Position numbers and translations under genes: made by a program. Under the pieces are notes generated by a model. The model did not search any database and was not told the origin of the DNA. It saw only the letters and a list, made by a program, of their open reading frames with translations. A stretch of 64,000 nt of DNA from Cryomorphaceae bacterium (lineage in GTDB: Bacteria > Bacteroidota > Bacteroidia > Flavobacteriales > Schleiferiaceae), in contig WTIZ01000054.1 of the NCBI GenBank assembly GCA_011525035.1, forward strand, positions 56,869-120,868, in the 5' to 3' direction. Each line of letters starts with the position of its first letter. Positions within the stretch are counted from its first letter, which is position 1. Shown in pieces: positions 27,713 to 35,218 of this stretch.

Positions 27713-28291
27713 TTATTCAAGGACTTCCACAGGTTGCATAGTCTGCTGTTCCGCTACTTCATTCGCGATAGCTTCGCGTTCTGCGTAAGCAGTAAGGTTT
27801 GCCAGCCCGGTCTCAAAGTCAGGTCCTACCCATTTGTCCATCTGGGCACCCATCCAACGCATGAGCAGTGGCATTTCTCCACTAAAGCCCCAAGAAACTA
27901 ACGCCTTCCCTTCGTCCGAGGTTGAGAATTCCCAGTGCCCATAGCTAGTTCCTTGACCTACGAAGTCAATTTTGGTTTCCATGGCTGAGGCAGTTAGTTG
28001 TAGTATCTCCATTGCGCCGCTACCAGAATTTTCACTGGTCCAACTGTAGGTTGCACCTTCGCCAACATAAGTGGTACCTAATTCATATTCCATGGTGGAA
28101 TCTGCAAGGAACCATGCACTCCACTCTGGCCATGTGCTAAAGTCGCTGACGATTTGCTGTACAAGCGCTGGGTCCACGTCCATTGTGGTACTTCGGCTTA
28201 CGCTGTATTCTTTGCTTAATGTTGCGTTGTAGAGGGTAAATATTCCCACCACGACAGCAACGATAACGAGAACAATCTTCAAAATTTTCAT
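27713..28291 (-). CDS. SRPBCC (START/Bet v 1-like) family protein
   Basis: A 192-residue protein with an N-terminal membrane anchor (MKILKIVLVIVAVVVGIFTLYNA). Then follows an SRPBCC fold with YSVSRSTTMDVDPALVQQIVSDFSTWPEWSAWF near the start and LLMRWMGAQMDKWVGPDFETGLANL as the C-terminal helix, matching the polyketide-cyclase/dehydrase-like subgroup. It binds a hydrophobic ligand, identity unknown; the anchor puts the domain in the periplasm. It is divergent from the TerC gene, with start codons 60 nt apart and overlapping -7 boxes. Confidence 0.78.
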   Translation of the reverse strand: MKILKIVLVIVAVVVGIFTLYNATLSKEYSVSRSTTMDVDPALVQQIVSDFSTWPEWSAWFLADSTMEYELGTTYVGEGATYSWTSENSGSGAMEILQLTASAMETKIDFVGQGTSYGHWEFSTSDEGKALVSWGFSGEMPLLMRWMGAQMDKWVGPDFETGLANLTAYAEREAIANEVAEQQTMQPVEVLE

Positions 28292-28297
28292 GGTAAG

Positions 28298-28328
28298 TTG
28301 TGTTTAGTAGTGGATAAATATAACTTTA
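28298..28328 (+). promoter_or_regulatory. Candidate promoter of the TerC gene
   Basis: TTG at 28298-28300, a 20-nt spacer, then TAACTTTA at 28321-28328 (one mismatch to TAnnTTTG), ending 23 nt before the ATG at 28352. Both elements and spacing fit the Bacteroidota primary sigma consensus. Confidence 0.5.
28315..28322 (-). promoter_or_regulatory. Possible -7 box of the SRPBCC gene
   Basis: TATATTTA on the minus strand, one mismatch to TAnnTTTG, ends 23 nt before the SRPBCC start at 28291 and overlaps the divergent TerC -7 box by two bases. No -33 TTG found. Confidence 0.3.
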
Positions 28329-28351
28329 AAACTCCTTTGAAACATTCGCAT

Positions 28352-29053
28352 ATGGAAGCCTTTTACTCGCTGGATGGATGGATCTCTTTGATGACTCTGA
28401 CCTTACTTGAAATAGTCTTGGGAATAGACAATATTATATTCATCTCTCTGGTTACAAGTGACTTGAAGGAGAAAGAGCAGCCTCTAGCGCGCCAATTAGG
28501 TCTCGGCTTGGCACTGCTCTTCAGAGTGCTCATGCTATTGGGGATTACTTGGCTCATCGGCTTGACAGCACCACTTTTTGAAATAGGATCACACCCAGTA
28601 AGTGGGCGAGATTTGATCCTTTTTATTGGTGGGGTTTTCCTTTTGGCAAAGGCGAGTCAGGAAATGGTAAAGAAGATCGAGGGCTCTCACGGCCATCGAG
28701 AATCTAAAGCACTGACCCTCGGTGCCGCCATAGTGCAAATTGGATTACTCGACATTGTATTTAGTTTCGATAGCGTGCTTACTGCCATAGGAATGTCTGA
28801 ACACCTAACGGTGATGATTGCAGCTGTCGTTTTGTCCATGATAGTGATGCTTTCTTTCGCGGAATCTATTAGCGACTTCATTTCAAAGCATGTATCACTG
28901 CAAATTTTAGCGCTGAGTTTTTTGATACTCATTGGTACGGTACTAGTTGCAGAAAGTGCACACGTTGAAATTCCTAAACCATACATCTATTGTAGCGTAG
29001 GCTTTGCCTTAGGGGTGCAACTTCTTACGATTAGAGCAAGCCGACGCCGTTAG
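28352..29053 (+). CDS. TerC family integral membrane protein
   Basis: From MEAFYSLDGWISL at 28352 this is a 233-residue protein with seven predicted membrane helices. Family signatures are EIVLGIDNIIFISLV (conserved acidic residue in helix 1-2), the loop GHPVSGRDLILFIGG-like segment, and the mirrored helix IVQIGLLDIVFSFDSVLTAIGM. Members (Alx, MntE-like TerC) export Mn2+ or other divalent metals; tellurite resistance is historical and not implied. The longer open frame begins with a TTG that is part of the predicted promoter, so the ATG is preferred. Confidence 0.85.
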   Translation: MEAFYSLDGWISLMTLTLLEIVLGIDNIIFISLVTSDLKEKEQPLARQLGLGLALLFRVLMLLGITWLIGLTAPLFEIGSHPVSGRDLILFIGGVFLLAKASQEMVKKIEGSHGHRESKALTLGAAIVQIGLLDIVFSFDSVLTAIGMSEHLTVMIAAVVLSMIVMLSFAESISDFISKHVSLQILALSFLILIGTVLVAESAHVEIPKPYIYCSVGFALGVQLLTIRASRRR

Positions 29054-29056
29054 CCG

Positions 29057-29626
29057 TTATTGGAATCGGCCAATTAGCCTGAAATAATCTTTCAGAACTA
29101 CAGTATTGTTTTTGAGATTGGGCTGCGTACCAAAGAGCAGCAGTGAATCCTGACCTTGGATGAGATAGGGCTGCTGATATTCTAGCATCTTTTGAAATAG
29201 GAGTGCAGCAAACTTATAGTGGTCGTTGTAGTCCATGTGATCGAGGACCAGCTTTACCGTGGTATCGCCTATGACAATGGCCGAAGTGTCTCCAAATAAA
29301 CCTCTCAGGTTCGGTTCGCAAACGATATAGGCAAGGTCGTTTCGCCAATGATTAACAATAGCGAAGTTTAAAACTGGGTAAGCTGTATCATTGAACGCCT
29401 TAGTGCTTCTGTGCACTTTGAATCCTTGTTGGTTGAGCGCATCACTTTCTTCTGTTCGGTATTGTACGATTCGTGTATTGTTGAAGTACAACTCGTCGCT
29501 TTCCAAAACCTCATAGTTGGCTGGGCTGTCCCAATCAATTAATTTCTGTTCATAGGGCCAGAGCACACTTAGTAAAAGCGCGGCAGTAATAAAGCCCAAG
29601 GCCAGTTTGTAGATGCGATTCTCCAT
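29057..29626 (-). CDS. Membrane-anchored protein of unknown function
   Basis: A 189-residue protein from the ATG at 29626. The first ~20 residues (YKLALGFITAALLLSVLW) form an N-terminal membrane anchor or uncleaved signal; the rest is soluble, presumably periplasmic, with mixed alpha/beta character. I recognise no family. An open frame extends upstream to 29722, but it would overlap the divergent cruF gene. Its 3' end is 3 nt from the convergent TerC gene. Upstream, TTTG and GAATTTTG separated by 20 nt on the minus strand may be a weak promoter. Confidence 0.55.
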   Translation of the reverse strand: MENRIYKLALGFITAALLLSVLWPYEQKLIDWDSPANYEVLESDELYFNNTRIVQYRTEESDALNQQGFKVHRSTKAFNDTAYPVLNFAIVNHWRNDLAYIVCEPNLRGLFGDTSAIVIGDTTVKLVLDHMDYNDHYKFAALLFQKMLEYQQPYLIQGQDSLLLFGTQPNLKNNTVVLKDYFRLIGRFQ

Positions 29627-29691
29627 GTATTGTGCAACAAAATTCACTCGATAGTGTTTAACTTGCAAACGTCTAGACCGACTTATTACTG

Positions 29692-30330
29692 ATGCAATTG
29701 GACTTTCCGACAATCCGCTCATTTTTTCGCCGTTATGGTGGGTATGTGATCATATTCTTTCACACCATCGGCCTGTTTTTATTAGGCGGGCATTGGCGAC
29801 AGGATTTTGTATTTCTCACTTCCTACAACCTTCTCTTACTGATGGCTGTGTATTTGGTGAGTACAGAAACTCCTAAAAACAAGCTCACTTACATACTTCC
29901 TGTCGTACTTGGTTTTGCTATTGAGGTAGTGGGTACGAATACCGGTTGGCCTTTTGGTGAATACACCTACGGGAGTGCCCTAGGACTATCTATTGCGAAC
30001 ACACCATTGATGATAGGTGTGTTGTGGTGGCTTTTGATTCGTTCTATGTACGATGTATTGTCGGTGAAGATTTCCTCCGTGTGGACTAAATCCTTGTTGG
30101 TAGGTGTTGCAATGACTGCTATGGATGTACTGATAGAACCGGTCGCGATTGAATTAAATTTCTGGAGTTGGGAGGGTGAATCTGTCCCAATGTCCAATTA
30201 TATCGCTTGGTTTGTGCTTTCCACGCTATTCACGAGAATTACTGCATCTGGTCATGCGAAAAACCCAATGAGTTTATGGGTACTCATGGTCTTGAATGTA
30301 TTCTTTACAATTCTCGGTTTACGGTACTAA
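29692..30330 (+). CDS. cruF: CruF-like carotenoid 1',2'-hydratase
   Basis: A 212-residue polytopic membrane protein of the CruF family (formerly DUF422). Diagnostic segments are EVVGTNTGWPFGEYTYG and MDVLIEPVAIELNFWSWEG. CruF hydrates the 1',2' double bond of acyclic carotenoid ends (gamma-carotene or lycopene) and in Bacteroidota works toward saproxanthin or myxol-type monocyclic pigments. It is 2 kb from the crtZ-cyclase operon but has its own promoter region. Together these genes suggest a pigment with one hydroxylated beta ring and one hydrated linear end (inference). Confidence 0.82.
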   Translation: MQLDFPTIRSFFRRYGGYVIIFFHTIGLFLLGGHWRQDFVFLTSYNLLLLMAVYLVSTETPKNKLTYILPVVLGFAIEVVGTNTGWPFGEYTYGSALGLSIANTPLMIGVLWWLLIRSMYDVLSVKISSVWTKSLLVGVAMTAMDVLIEPVAIELNFWSWEGESVPMSNYIAWFVLSTLFTRITASGHAKNPMSLWVLMVLNVFFTILGLRY

Positions 30331-30353
30331 AAAACCGACGCTAATAGCGCCGG
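30329..30353 (-). terminator. Terminator of the PadR-PspC operon (minus strand)
   Basis: Hairpin at 30335-30353 (CCG-A-CGCT, loop AAT, AGCG-C-CGG, with one A/C mismatch), followed on the minus strand by six T (A run at 30329-30334). It lies between convergent cruF and the PspC gene; the U-tract supports leftward termination. Confidence 0.6.
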
Positions 30354-30381
30354 CTTCACAGTACAGAACTAGAGTAGGGGT

Positions 30382-32019
30382 CTAGTTTTCTTTCAATTTT
30401 TTAATCTCAAGTTCGAGCGCTTCTATTTGCTCTTCAACAGCTTCAGACTCAAAATAGTCGATTTCTTCGCAGTCCATACACACCAGACCGCGACGCTCCA
30501 TTTTCCACGTGTGTCCAATCATTTCACCGTCCCACATATTGTGAGCGTTTTCTACGCCGTACAACAGATTTTCAACACTAGGATCTAAGTATACCTCACT
30601 ACCTATGGGGAGATACAGTGTTACTTCGAGCTCTTGGCCTCGATACAGAGCGTCCTCAGGCACGGTGAAATACTCGCTCAGGCTCATAACAGGGCCGACT
30701 TGCTCGAAGGGGTATTCGAACTGCATCGCACGCTTTCGAGCATCTGAATTACTTGAGCCTCTGGCGCGATGTTTCATGGCTAATGAAGCCGACGGGTTAA
30801 AAGACTTTTTAATGTCCAGTTTAACATTTTCGATACGCAGATTGTCGTCGTCTATTTCAAAGAGAAATCCATCGGATTCTTCAAGTAATTCGGCCCGCAG
30901 GTCAAACGTGTTTCCTTGAAGTTCTACCGTTCGCATTTCTGTAGTGCTTACTTTGAAACTGCTGAGAACATTACCACCCGCATATAAGAGTAATGCAAGG
31001 CCTACAAAGAAACTTGTACCACCAACAATGTTGATCAATCTTCCATTCGCCAATGGCCTTTTAAAGGCTTTAGCGAGCAGAGTGGTTAGTCCAAGAATAG
31101 GGAATAGAAGGGTTAGCAGCGTTCCAATGCGCATTAATGTGAGTTCTATACCGGATCCTAAAACGGCTTCGGCTGCATTCATTCCCAGAATATTTCCGTC
31201 AATAGATATAAAATCTATCCCTCCAAAATTCCAGGTACTTGCGATCACTCCAAACAATGCGATAAACAACGTAAACCCAATAACTAATCCGAACAGAATA
31301 AAGAGCAGTCCAAAAAATTTAAAAACTAATCTGAAGAGCCACTCTAGGATATTGATGATAAAATTCAACCCTCTATTTATCGTCCTTCTTATCGATTGAC
31401 CAGTGCCTTGATTTTCCTCACGAAACCTTCCAAATCGTTCCTTGACGCCGTCCAGCTCTTCCTTTACACTTCGTTCAATATTGCTAAGGTTAACCGGTTC
31501 ACCGCGCATTTGAAGTTTCTGCGCAGTCGTTTTTGCCTCAGGAATAGCCATCCAAAGAATAAGGTAGGTGATAAAGCCAATGCCGGTAAAGAACAGCAGT
31601 ACTAGAAAGATGATACGAATCCAAACGACATCGGTTCCAAAATAAGCTGCGATACCACTTGCAACCCCACCGATGATAGACTCATCTGTATTTCGAAACA
31701 ATCGTTTCTTACCTAAAGGAATCCCTGCAGAAGTATGAGGGTCCTCATCGCTGTCGTCTTCAAAATCTTGTGGAGCCCCAAGGGTGGCTTGGATGAAATT
31801 GACATCCTCCATAGTGATGGCTTCTCTTTTGAATTTCTGCATCCGCATTGAAAAAAGTTCAGCAATACGCGCTTCAATATCTGCGATGATTTCAGCACCT
31901 CCTTCTTGAGACTCTAAGGCGTTCTTTACTTGATTCAAATAGTCTTTAAAGGATTCATAGGCACCTTCGTCAAGGTGAAAAATAATCCCTGCTAGGTTGA
32001 TGTTAATCGTTTTATTCAT
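30382..32019 (-). CDS. PspC-domain membrane protein
   Basis: A 545-residue protein. The N-terminal ~90 residues (NKTININLAGIIFHLDEGAYE...) are the cytoplasmic leader usual in Bacteroidota PspC proteins. The PspC domain follows at about 105-165: KRLFRNTDESIIGGVASGIAAYFG, then a helix with LFFTGIGFITYLILWMAIPE. There are further membrane helices at roughly 220-275 and 290-340, then a beta-rich C-terminal domain and a short coiled coil ending the chain. PspC proteins relate to envelope stress. The start overlaps padR by 4 nt (ATGA), so it is probably under PadR control. Confidence 0.85.
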   Translation of the reverse strand: MNKTININLAGIIFHLDEGAYESFKDYLNQVKNALESQEGGAEIIADIEARIAELFSMRMQKFKREAITMEDVNFIQATLGAPQDFEDDSDEDPHTSAGIPLGKKRLFRNTDESIIGGVASGIAAYFGTDVVWIRIIFLVLLFFTGIGFITYLILWMAIPEAKTTAQKLQMRGEPVNLSNIERSVKEELDGVKERFGRFREENQGTGQSIRRTINRGLNFIINILEWLFRLVFKFFGLLFILFGLVIGFTLFIALFGVIASTWNFGGIDFISIDGNILGMNAAEAVLGSGIELTLMRIGTLLTLLFPILGLTTLLAKAFKRPLANGRLINIVGGTSFFVGLALLLYAGGNVLSSFKVSTTEMRTVELQGNTFDLRAELLEESDGFLFEIDDDNLRIENVKLDIKKSFNPSASLAMKHRARGSSNSDARKRAMQFEYPFEQVGPVMSLSEYFTVPEDALYRGQELEVTLYLPIGSEVYLDPSVENLLYGVENAHNMWDGEMIGHTWKMERRGLVCMDCEEIDYFESEAVEEQIEALELEIKKLKEN

Positions 32020-32354
32020 GATTGATTAGGTCTGGTGGTTAATATGGTTACTGCGCTTTGAAGCTCCTCCCAAGTCATTTTTAGTTCTTTTTGAAAGGCA
32101 CGCCCTGAATCGGACAAAGAGTAATATTTACGTGGAGGTCCTGAAGAGCTTTCTTCCCATCGGTATTCCAAGAGGCCTGCATTCTTCAAGCGAGTCAAGA
32201 GTGGATACAAGGTTCCCTCAACTACGATGAGTTTGGCCTCCTTTAGTTGATCTATGATGTCAGAAGCGTATGCATCTGAGGAATCTAGAATACCTAAAAT
32301 GCAGTATTCTAAGATGCCCTTACGCATCTGCGCTTTTGTATTATCAATCTTCAT
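32016..32354 (-). CDS. PadR family transcriptional regulator
   Basis: A 112-residue winged-helix protein of the short PadR subfamily. Helix-turn-helix region: KGILEYCILGILDSSDAYASDIIDQL, then the wing VVEGTLYPLLTRLKNAGLLEYRWEES, with GPPRKYYSLSDSGRAF and a C-terminal dimerisation helix. PadR proteins usually repress their own operon. A 27-bp inverted repeat upstream of the operon (32848-32874) is the likely operator. It overlaps the preceding lipoprotein gene by 11 nt and the PspC gene by 4 nt. Confidence 0.9.
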   Translation of the reverse strand: MKIDNTKAQMRKGILEYCILGILDSSDAYASDIIDQLKEAKLIVVEGTLYPLLTRLKNAGLLEYRWEESSSGPPRKYYSLSDSGRAFQKELKMTWEELQSAVTILTTRPNQS

Positions 32355-32805
32355 GCAGCTTCTTATTTAGCGTGAAGTCTCCATACACCGTAAGAAGCAT
32401 AGTCATATTTTCTTCTTTAATTAGAAAATGAGCTTCATCGAAGCGTGTCCTGCTTCCTCTGATGTAGACGTAATTTTCTTCATCGTCATTGTCAAATGCT
32501 ACGCGGTGATAGCCAGTTCGCTTTAAGAATCGTTCCCAGTCTTTGGTGACTTCTGCGAGGTATCGGTCGTCATTTACCTTGAGCCACTGTATACGCTTGA
32601 TTTCACCATTGAGTGTTTTTTCTAAATCTCCTGAAGTTGTAAAGTCTATGTCTATTGGAAGTGCACTTAATAGAGAGCCGCCAAAGCTAAACCCGCTGAC
32701 GTAGGGTTTTGGATCGTATTTCTCGTAGAGTTCGTCGGCTTTGCCTTTCGGCTGTGAACAAGCCATAAAGGGGATGAACAGGGCAAACAATAGTATTCGT
32801 TTCAT
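32344..32805 (-). CDS. Small lipoprotein, possibly DUF4252-like
   Basis: A 153-residue protein with a lipoprotein signal (MKRILLFALFIPFMAC, lipid Cys16) and a predicted periplasmic domain. The C-terminal half (KRIQWLKVNDDRYLAEVTKDWERFL..., then IKEENMTMLLTVYGDFTL) resembles DUF4252, but I am not certain. First gene of the lipoprotein-PadR-PspC operon, with a well-placed promoter and probable operator upstream. The role may be to sense or respond to envelope stress; that is inference from context. Confidence 0.65.
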   Translation of the reverse strand: MKRILLFALFIPFMACSQPKGKADELYEKYDPKPYVSGFSFGGSLLSALPIDIDFTTSGDLEKTLNGEIKRIQWLKVNDDRYLAEVTKDWERFLKRTGYHRVAFDNDDEENYVYIRGSRTRFDEAHFLIKEENMTMLLTVYGDFTLNKKLHED

Positions 32806-32829
32806 CGAGTAGGGATTTTAAGTTTAATG

Positions 32830-32861
32830 CAAAGATATATGTATAAATAGGTACTATGCAA
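32830..32861 (-). promoter_or_regulatory. Promoter of the lipoprotein-padR-pspC operon
   Basis: On the minus strand, TTG (plus coordinates 32859-32861), a 21-nt spacer, then TATCTTTG (32830-32837), a perfect TAnnTTTG box that ends 24 nt before the ATG at 32805. The best two-part promoter match in the window. Confidence 0.6.
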
Positions 32862-32874
32862 TACAAAGTACCTA
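32848..32874. promoter_or_regulatory. Probable PadR operator (27-bp inverted repeat)
   Basis: Perfect 8-bp arms TAGGTACT and AGTACCTA separated by 11 nt. It covers the -33 element and part of the spacer of the operon promoter. Its position right upstream of a padR operon makes it the likely autoregulatory site; the centre-to-centre distance of 19 bp suits a winged-helix dimer. Confidence 0.55.
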
Positions 32875-33026
32875 AAAAATTATCGGATTGATCATTATGA
32901 TTCAATTTGACTCAAATATGAAACTGCGGTACAAAAGTTATTACCGCCATAGGCCTTTGCGGTAGGTTATTTACACGATTTGAGAATTATTTGAAGGATT
33001 TCGTTTATCTTGAAAGGGACCTTTAA

Positions 33027-33050
33027 CCTAATAAGCTAAACACTATTAGG
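33027..33050 (+). repeat. Inverted repeat directly before the CarF-like gene
   Basis: CCTAATA and TATTAGG are perfect 7-bp arms around a 10-nt spacer, ending one base before the ATG at 33052. It could be an operator or an RNA hairpin limiting translation start; nothing else in the sequence decides between them. Confidence 0.4.
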
Positions 33051-33051
33051 T

Positions 33052-33609
33052 ATGTTAGAATCTATATTGACCGTCGCCATTCAAGTAGTAGGGCTTTACT
33101 TCCTGCTTGATTTTGTAACTGGAGTTGTACATTTTTGGATGGATCGCTACGGTAGAGAGGATATGCCCATTGTGGGCAAAGCCGTTATTGAAATCAATAC
33201 TTGGCACCATGAAAATCCTCGTAAAATGACTACTCGGAGTTACTGGTACCTCTGTAAAAGTACCTGGGTTGGAGTCGCATTTATGCTATTGGCCGTTTAT
33301 TTAATCACAGGTGCTGTAAGCTGGAGATGGTGGTTCGTAGCTATTCTTGGGGGGAATGCAAATATCGTCCACCAATGGGCGCACATGTTTCCCAACGAAA
33401 AGCCTGCAGTAGTGAATTGGCTGCAGAAAGTAGGCGTTATTCAGCGTCCTCACAATCACGCTAGACACCACACGAAGCCAGAAACTCGTGCATATTGCAC
33501 CTATACACCCTGGTTAAACCCATTTTTAGATCGTATTCGTTTTTGGTTTACTATTGAGGCCATTCTGGCTCGAGTAAATATCTACACGACCGATCGTATC
33601 GATGGTTAA
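33052..33609 (+). CDS. CarF/TMEM189-family lipid desaturase (plasmanylethanolamine desaturase-like)
   Basis: A 185-residue membrane protein of PF10520. The histidine pattern follows that of CarF/TMEM189: H27 (VVHFW), H52-H53 (WHHENP), H107 and H111 (HQWAH), and H134, H136, H139, H140 (HNHARHH), followed by YCTYTPWLNPFLDRIRFW. In Myxococcus CarF makes vinyl-ether plasmalogens and is needed for light- and singlet-oxygen-induced carotenogenesis. Whether this homologue acts on ether lipids is unproven; bacterial family members may have other substrates. It stands alone between the PadR operon and a convergent methyltransferase, with an inverted repeat at its start. Confidence 0.78.
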   Translation: MLESILTVAIQVVGLYFLLDFVTGVVHFWMDRYGREDMPIVGKAVIEINTWHHENPRKMTTRSYWYLCKSTWVGVAFMLLAVYLITGAVSWRWWFVAILGGNANIVHQWAHMFPNEKPAVVNWLQKVGVIQRPHNHARHHTKPETRAYCTYTPWLNPFLDRIRFWFTIEAILARVNIYTTDRIDG

Positions 33610-33614
33610 GAACT

Positions 33615-33641
33615 AAAAAGCCGCGCTGAGCGCGGCTTTTT
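33615..33641. terminator. Bidirectional rho-independent terminator
   Basis: AAAAAGCCGCGC, loop TGA, GCGCGGCTTTTT: a perfect 12-bp stem whose A and T runs give U-tracts in both directions. It lies between the convergent CarF-like and methyltransferase genes. Confidence 0.9.
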
Positions 33642-33647
33642 CATGTA

Positions 33648-34457
33648 TTAAACTTTTTTCTTCTCGGCTTTAATGGCATAGACCAGAGGGAACATTCCTT
33701 CCTTGCCTTTGATTTGGTATTGACCCGGTTTGCGCTCAGTGGCTTCAAATATTTCATAGGGACTCCAGTCGTATTCATTGAAGAATACCATAGATCTATC
33801 TTGATGGTCCACGATGGGTTTTACGAGATCACTAATGCTGTGGTTCCAGGTATAATTGACCATTTTCTCTGCCTCTGGCGAGGCATAGCTTCCTTCGCGC
33901 TCTTCTTTAATCACGCCGGTATTGAAGTAGGGATATTTTACTTCCTTGAATTCCTCGTCCAAGATCCAAAGTACTGGGTGGAAATCAACCAGTAGCAGTT
34001 TGCCTCCTGGCTTTAGATAATGAAAAGCGGCATCCATCCATGCCTTGGCATCTGGGTGCCATCCTACGACACCATAGGAAGCAAATACAAAATCAAAAGC
34101 GCCAGCTCGAGCCGGATCAACATCGAGAGCATCTCGTTGAATAAACGTAGCGTCTACGTTGCACTCTTTGGCAAGCTGCTGTGCTTGTGAGATCGCCTCA
34201 CCGCTGAAATCTAATCCGGTGATGCTCTTTGCCCCAAGTGTTTTCAAGCTGATGGTATCCTGGCCAAAGTGACATTGCAGATGAAGTACATCCTTTCCCT
34301 TTATATCATGAAGTAAGTCCAATTCAATGGCATTCAGCGCCATCTGATGTTCAACGAAAGACGCATTATCATAGAACGCACTACTGGGGTGTAAGGATGC
34401 CCAATGGTCCCACAGGGCTTTATTAGCGACCTTATAAGCTTCAAATTCGCTCATCAT
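33648..34457 (-). CDS. Class I SAM-dependent methyltransferase
   Basis: A 269-residue soluble enzyme. The SAM-binding core has DVLHLQCHFGQDTISLKTLGA (motif I region, with LQCHFGQD where many have LGCGxG), ITGLDFSGEAISQAQ, FDFVFASYGVVGWHPD and LKPGGKLLLVDFHP. The C-terminal lid has YTWNHSISDLV. This subgroup, with the CHFGQD variant, is widespread; the substrate is probably a small molecule but is unknown. It overlaps the preceding gene on the same strand by 4 nt (ATGA), suggesting coupling. Confidence 0.8.
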   Translation of the reverse strand: MMSEFEAYKVANKALWDHWASLHPSSAFYDNASFVEHQMALNAIELDLLHDIKGKDVLHLQCHFGQDTISLKTLGAKSITGLDFSGEAISQAQQLAKECNVDATFIQRDALDVDPARAGAFDFVFASYGVVGWHPDAKAWMDAAFHYLKPGGKLLLVDFHPVLWILDEEFKEVKYPYFNTGVIKEEREGSYASPEAEKMVNYTWNHSISDLVKPIVDHQDRSMVFFNEYDWSPYEIFEATERKPGQYQIKGKEGMFPLVYAIKAEKKKV

Positions 34458-35218
34458 TTATAGTTTTTCGTTGCCTCTTGACGCTCTTTTTCTCGTTCGT
34501 ACAACTCGTAGCAATCAAGAAGTGAAACCAAGAATTGGTAGTCATTAAAAGTGCGTATCTCTGCGTCTGAATACTTGCAATAAAACATGAACGCCTCCAT
34601 CTCTGCCTTCGGAATACCAGTCAATTCTTCCAAAATTTCCCGGTTGCTGCCTTCTTCAAGCTTACGACGGTAGTAATCCTCCTGTTGTAGTTTGCGAAGT
34701 GCGGCCAATTGTCGAGGTCGCTTACCAAAGCTGTAATACAACAAATCCAGTGGATTAGCGAGGGTAGGAGCGACTGCCTCAGGAATTCTAATATCGGCAT
34801 TGCTCGGTACCCGTGGTTTCGCCTGGGGCATAGTCCTAGGGTTGTTCGAGGTAATGGCGTAAATACTGACTTCATCCAGGAGGAAGTTTTTAGGGACCAA
34901 TTTTATCAGCCTTTCTTCCTTGATTTTAGCAACCACTGCAGAATCAATAGCGAGGTATTTGAATTGGTATCCGACGTTCGAGAAGACAATCGTATCACCT
35001 TGAGCCACTGAGATTTCGAAGTATCCAATCCCGTTTGTAACTGTGCCTGCAAAGGTCTTATTGTTCACCACATAGGAATTTGGCAGTGCAAAAGATGAAT
35101 CTCTATCGACAACAGTCCCTTTCAATATGTAACTTTGAGCCAAGGCGCTTGTACTGCTGTAGAGCAGTAGCCCAACGATCAATGCAATTTTAAATAAACG
35201 CTTAACGCTATAAATCAT
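34454..35218 (-). CDS. Exported protein with carboxypeptidase-regulatory-like (CarbD) domain
   Basis: From the ATG at 35218 the product has 254 residues, with a signal peptide (VKRLFKIALIVGLLLYSSTSALAQ). A carboxypeptidase D regulatory-like beta-sandwich follows (about 30-110: LKGTVVDRDSSFALPNSYVVN, GYFEISVAQGDTIVFSNVGY). The rest is helical and rich in Arg, Glu and Tyr, without a recognised family. Likely periplasmic or outer-membrane associated. Its start codon overlaps the ettA start codon on the other strand, so its promoter must lie within ettA. A longer frame to 35296 is inside ettA and was rejected. Confidence 0.72.
   Translation of the reverse strand: MIYSVKRLFKIALIVGLLLYSSTSALAQSYILKGTVVDRDSSFALPNSYVVNNKTFAGTVTNGIGYFEISVAQGDTIVFSNVGYQFKYLAIDSAVVAKIKEERLIKLVPKNFLLDEVSIYAITSNNPRTMPQAKPRVPSNADIRIPEAVAPTLANPLDLLYYSFGKRPRQLAALRKLQQEDYYRRKLEEGSNREILEELTGIPKAEMEAFMFYCKYSDAEIRTFNDYQFLVSLLDCYELYEREKERQEATKNYK

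Noticed and set aside
30944-31399. 151-codon plus-strand frame opposite the PspC gene
   Set aside because: Antisense shadow; no signal, motif or start context.
32942-32964. Stem-loop TACCGC/GCGGTA upstream of the CarF-like gene as terminator or riboswitch
   Set aside because: Only 6 bp with an 11-nt loop, no U-tract and no known riboswitch core; too weak to call.
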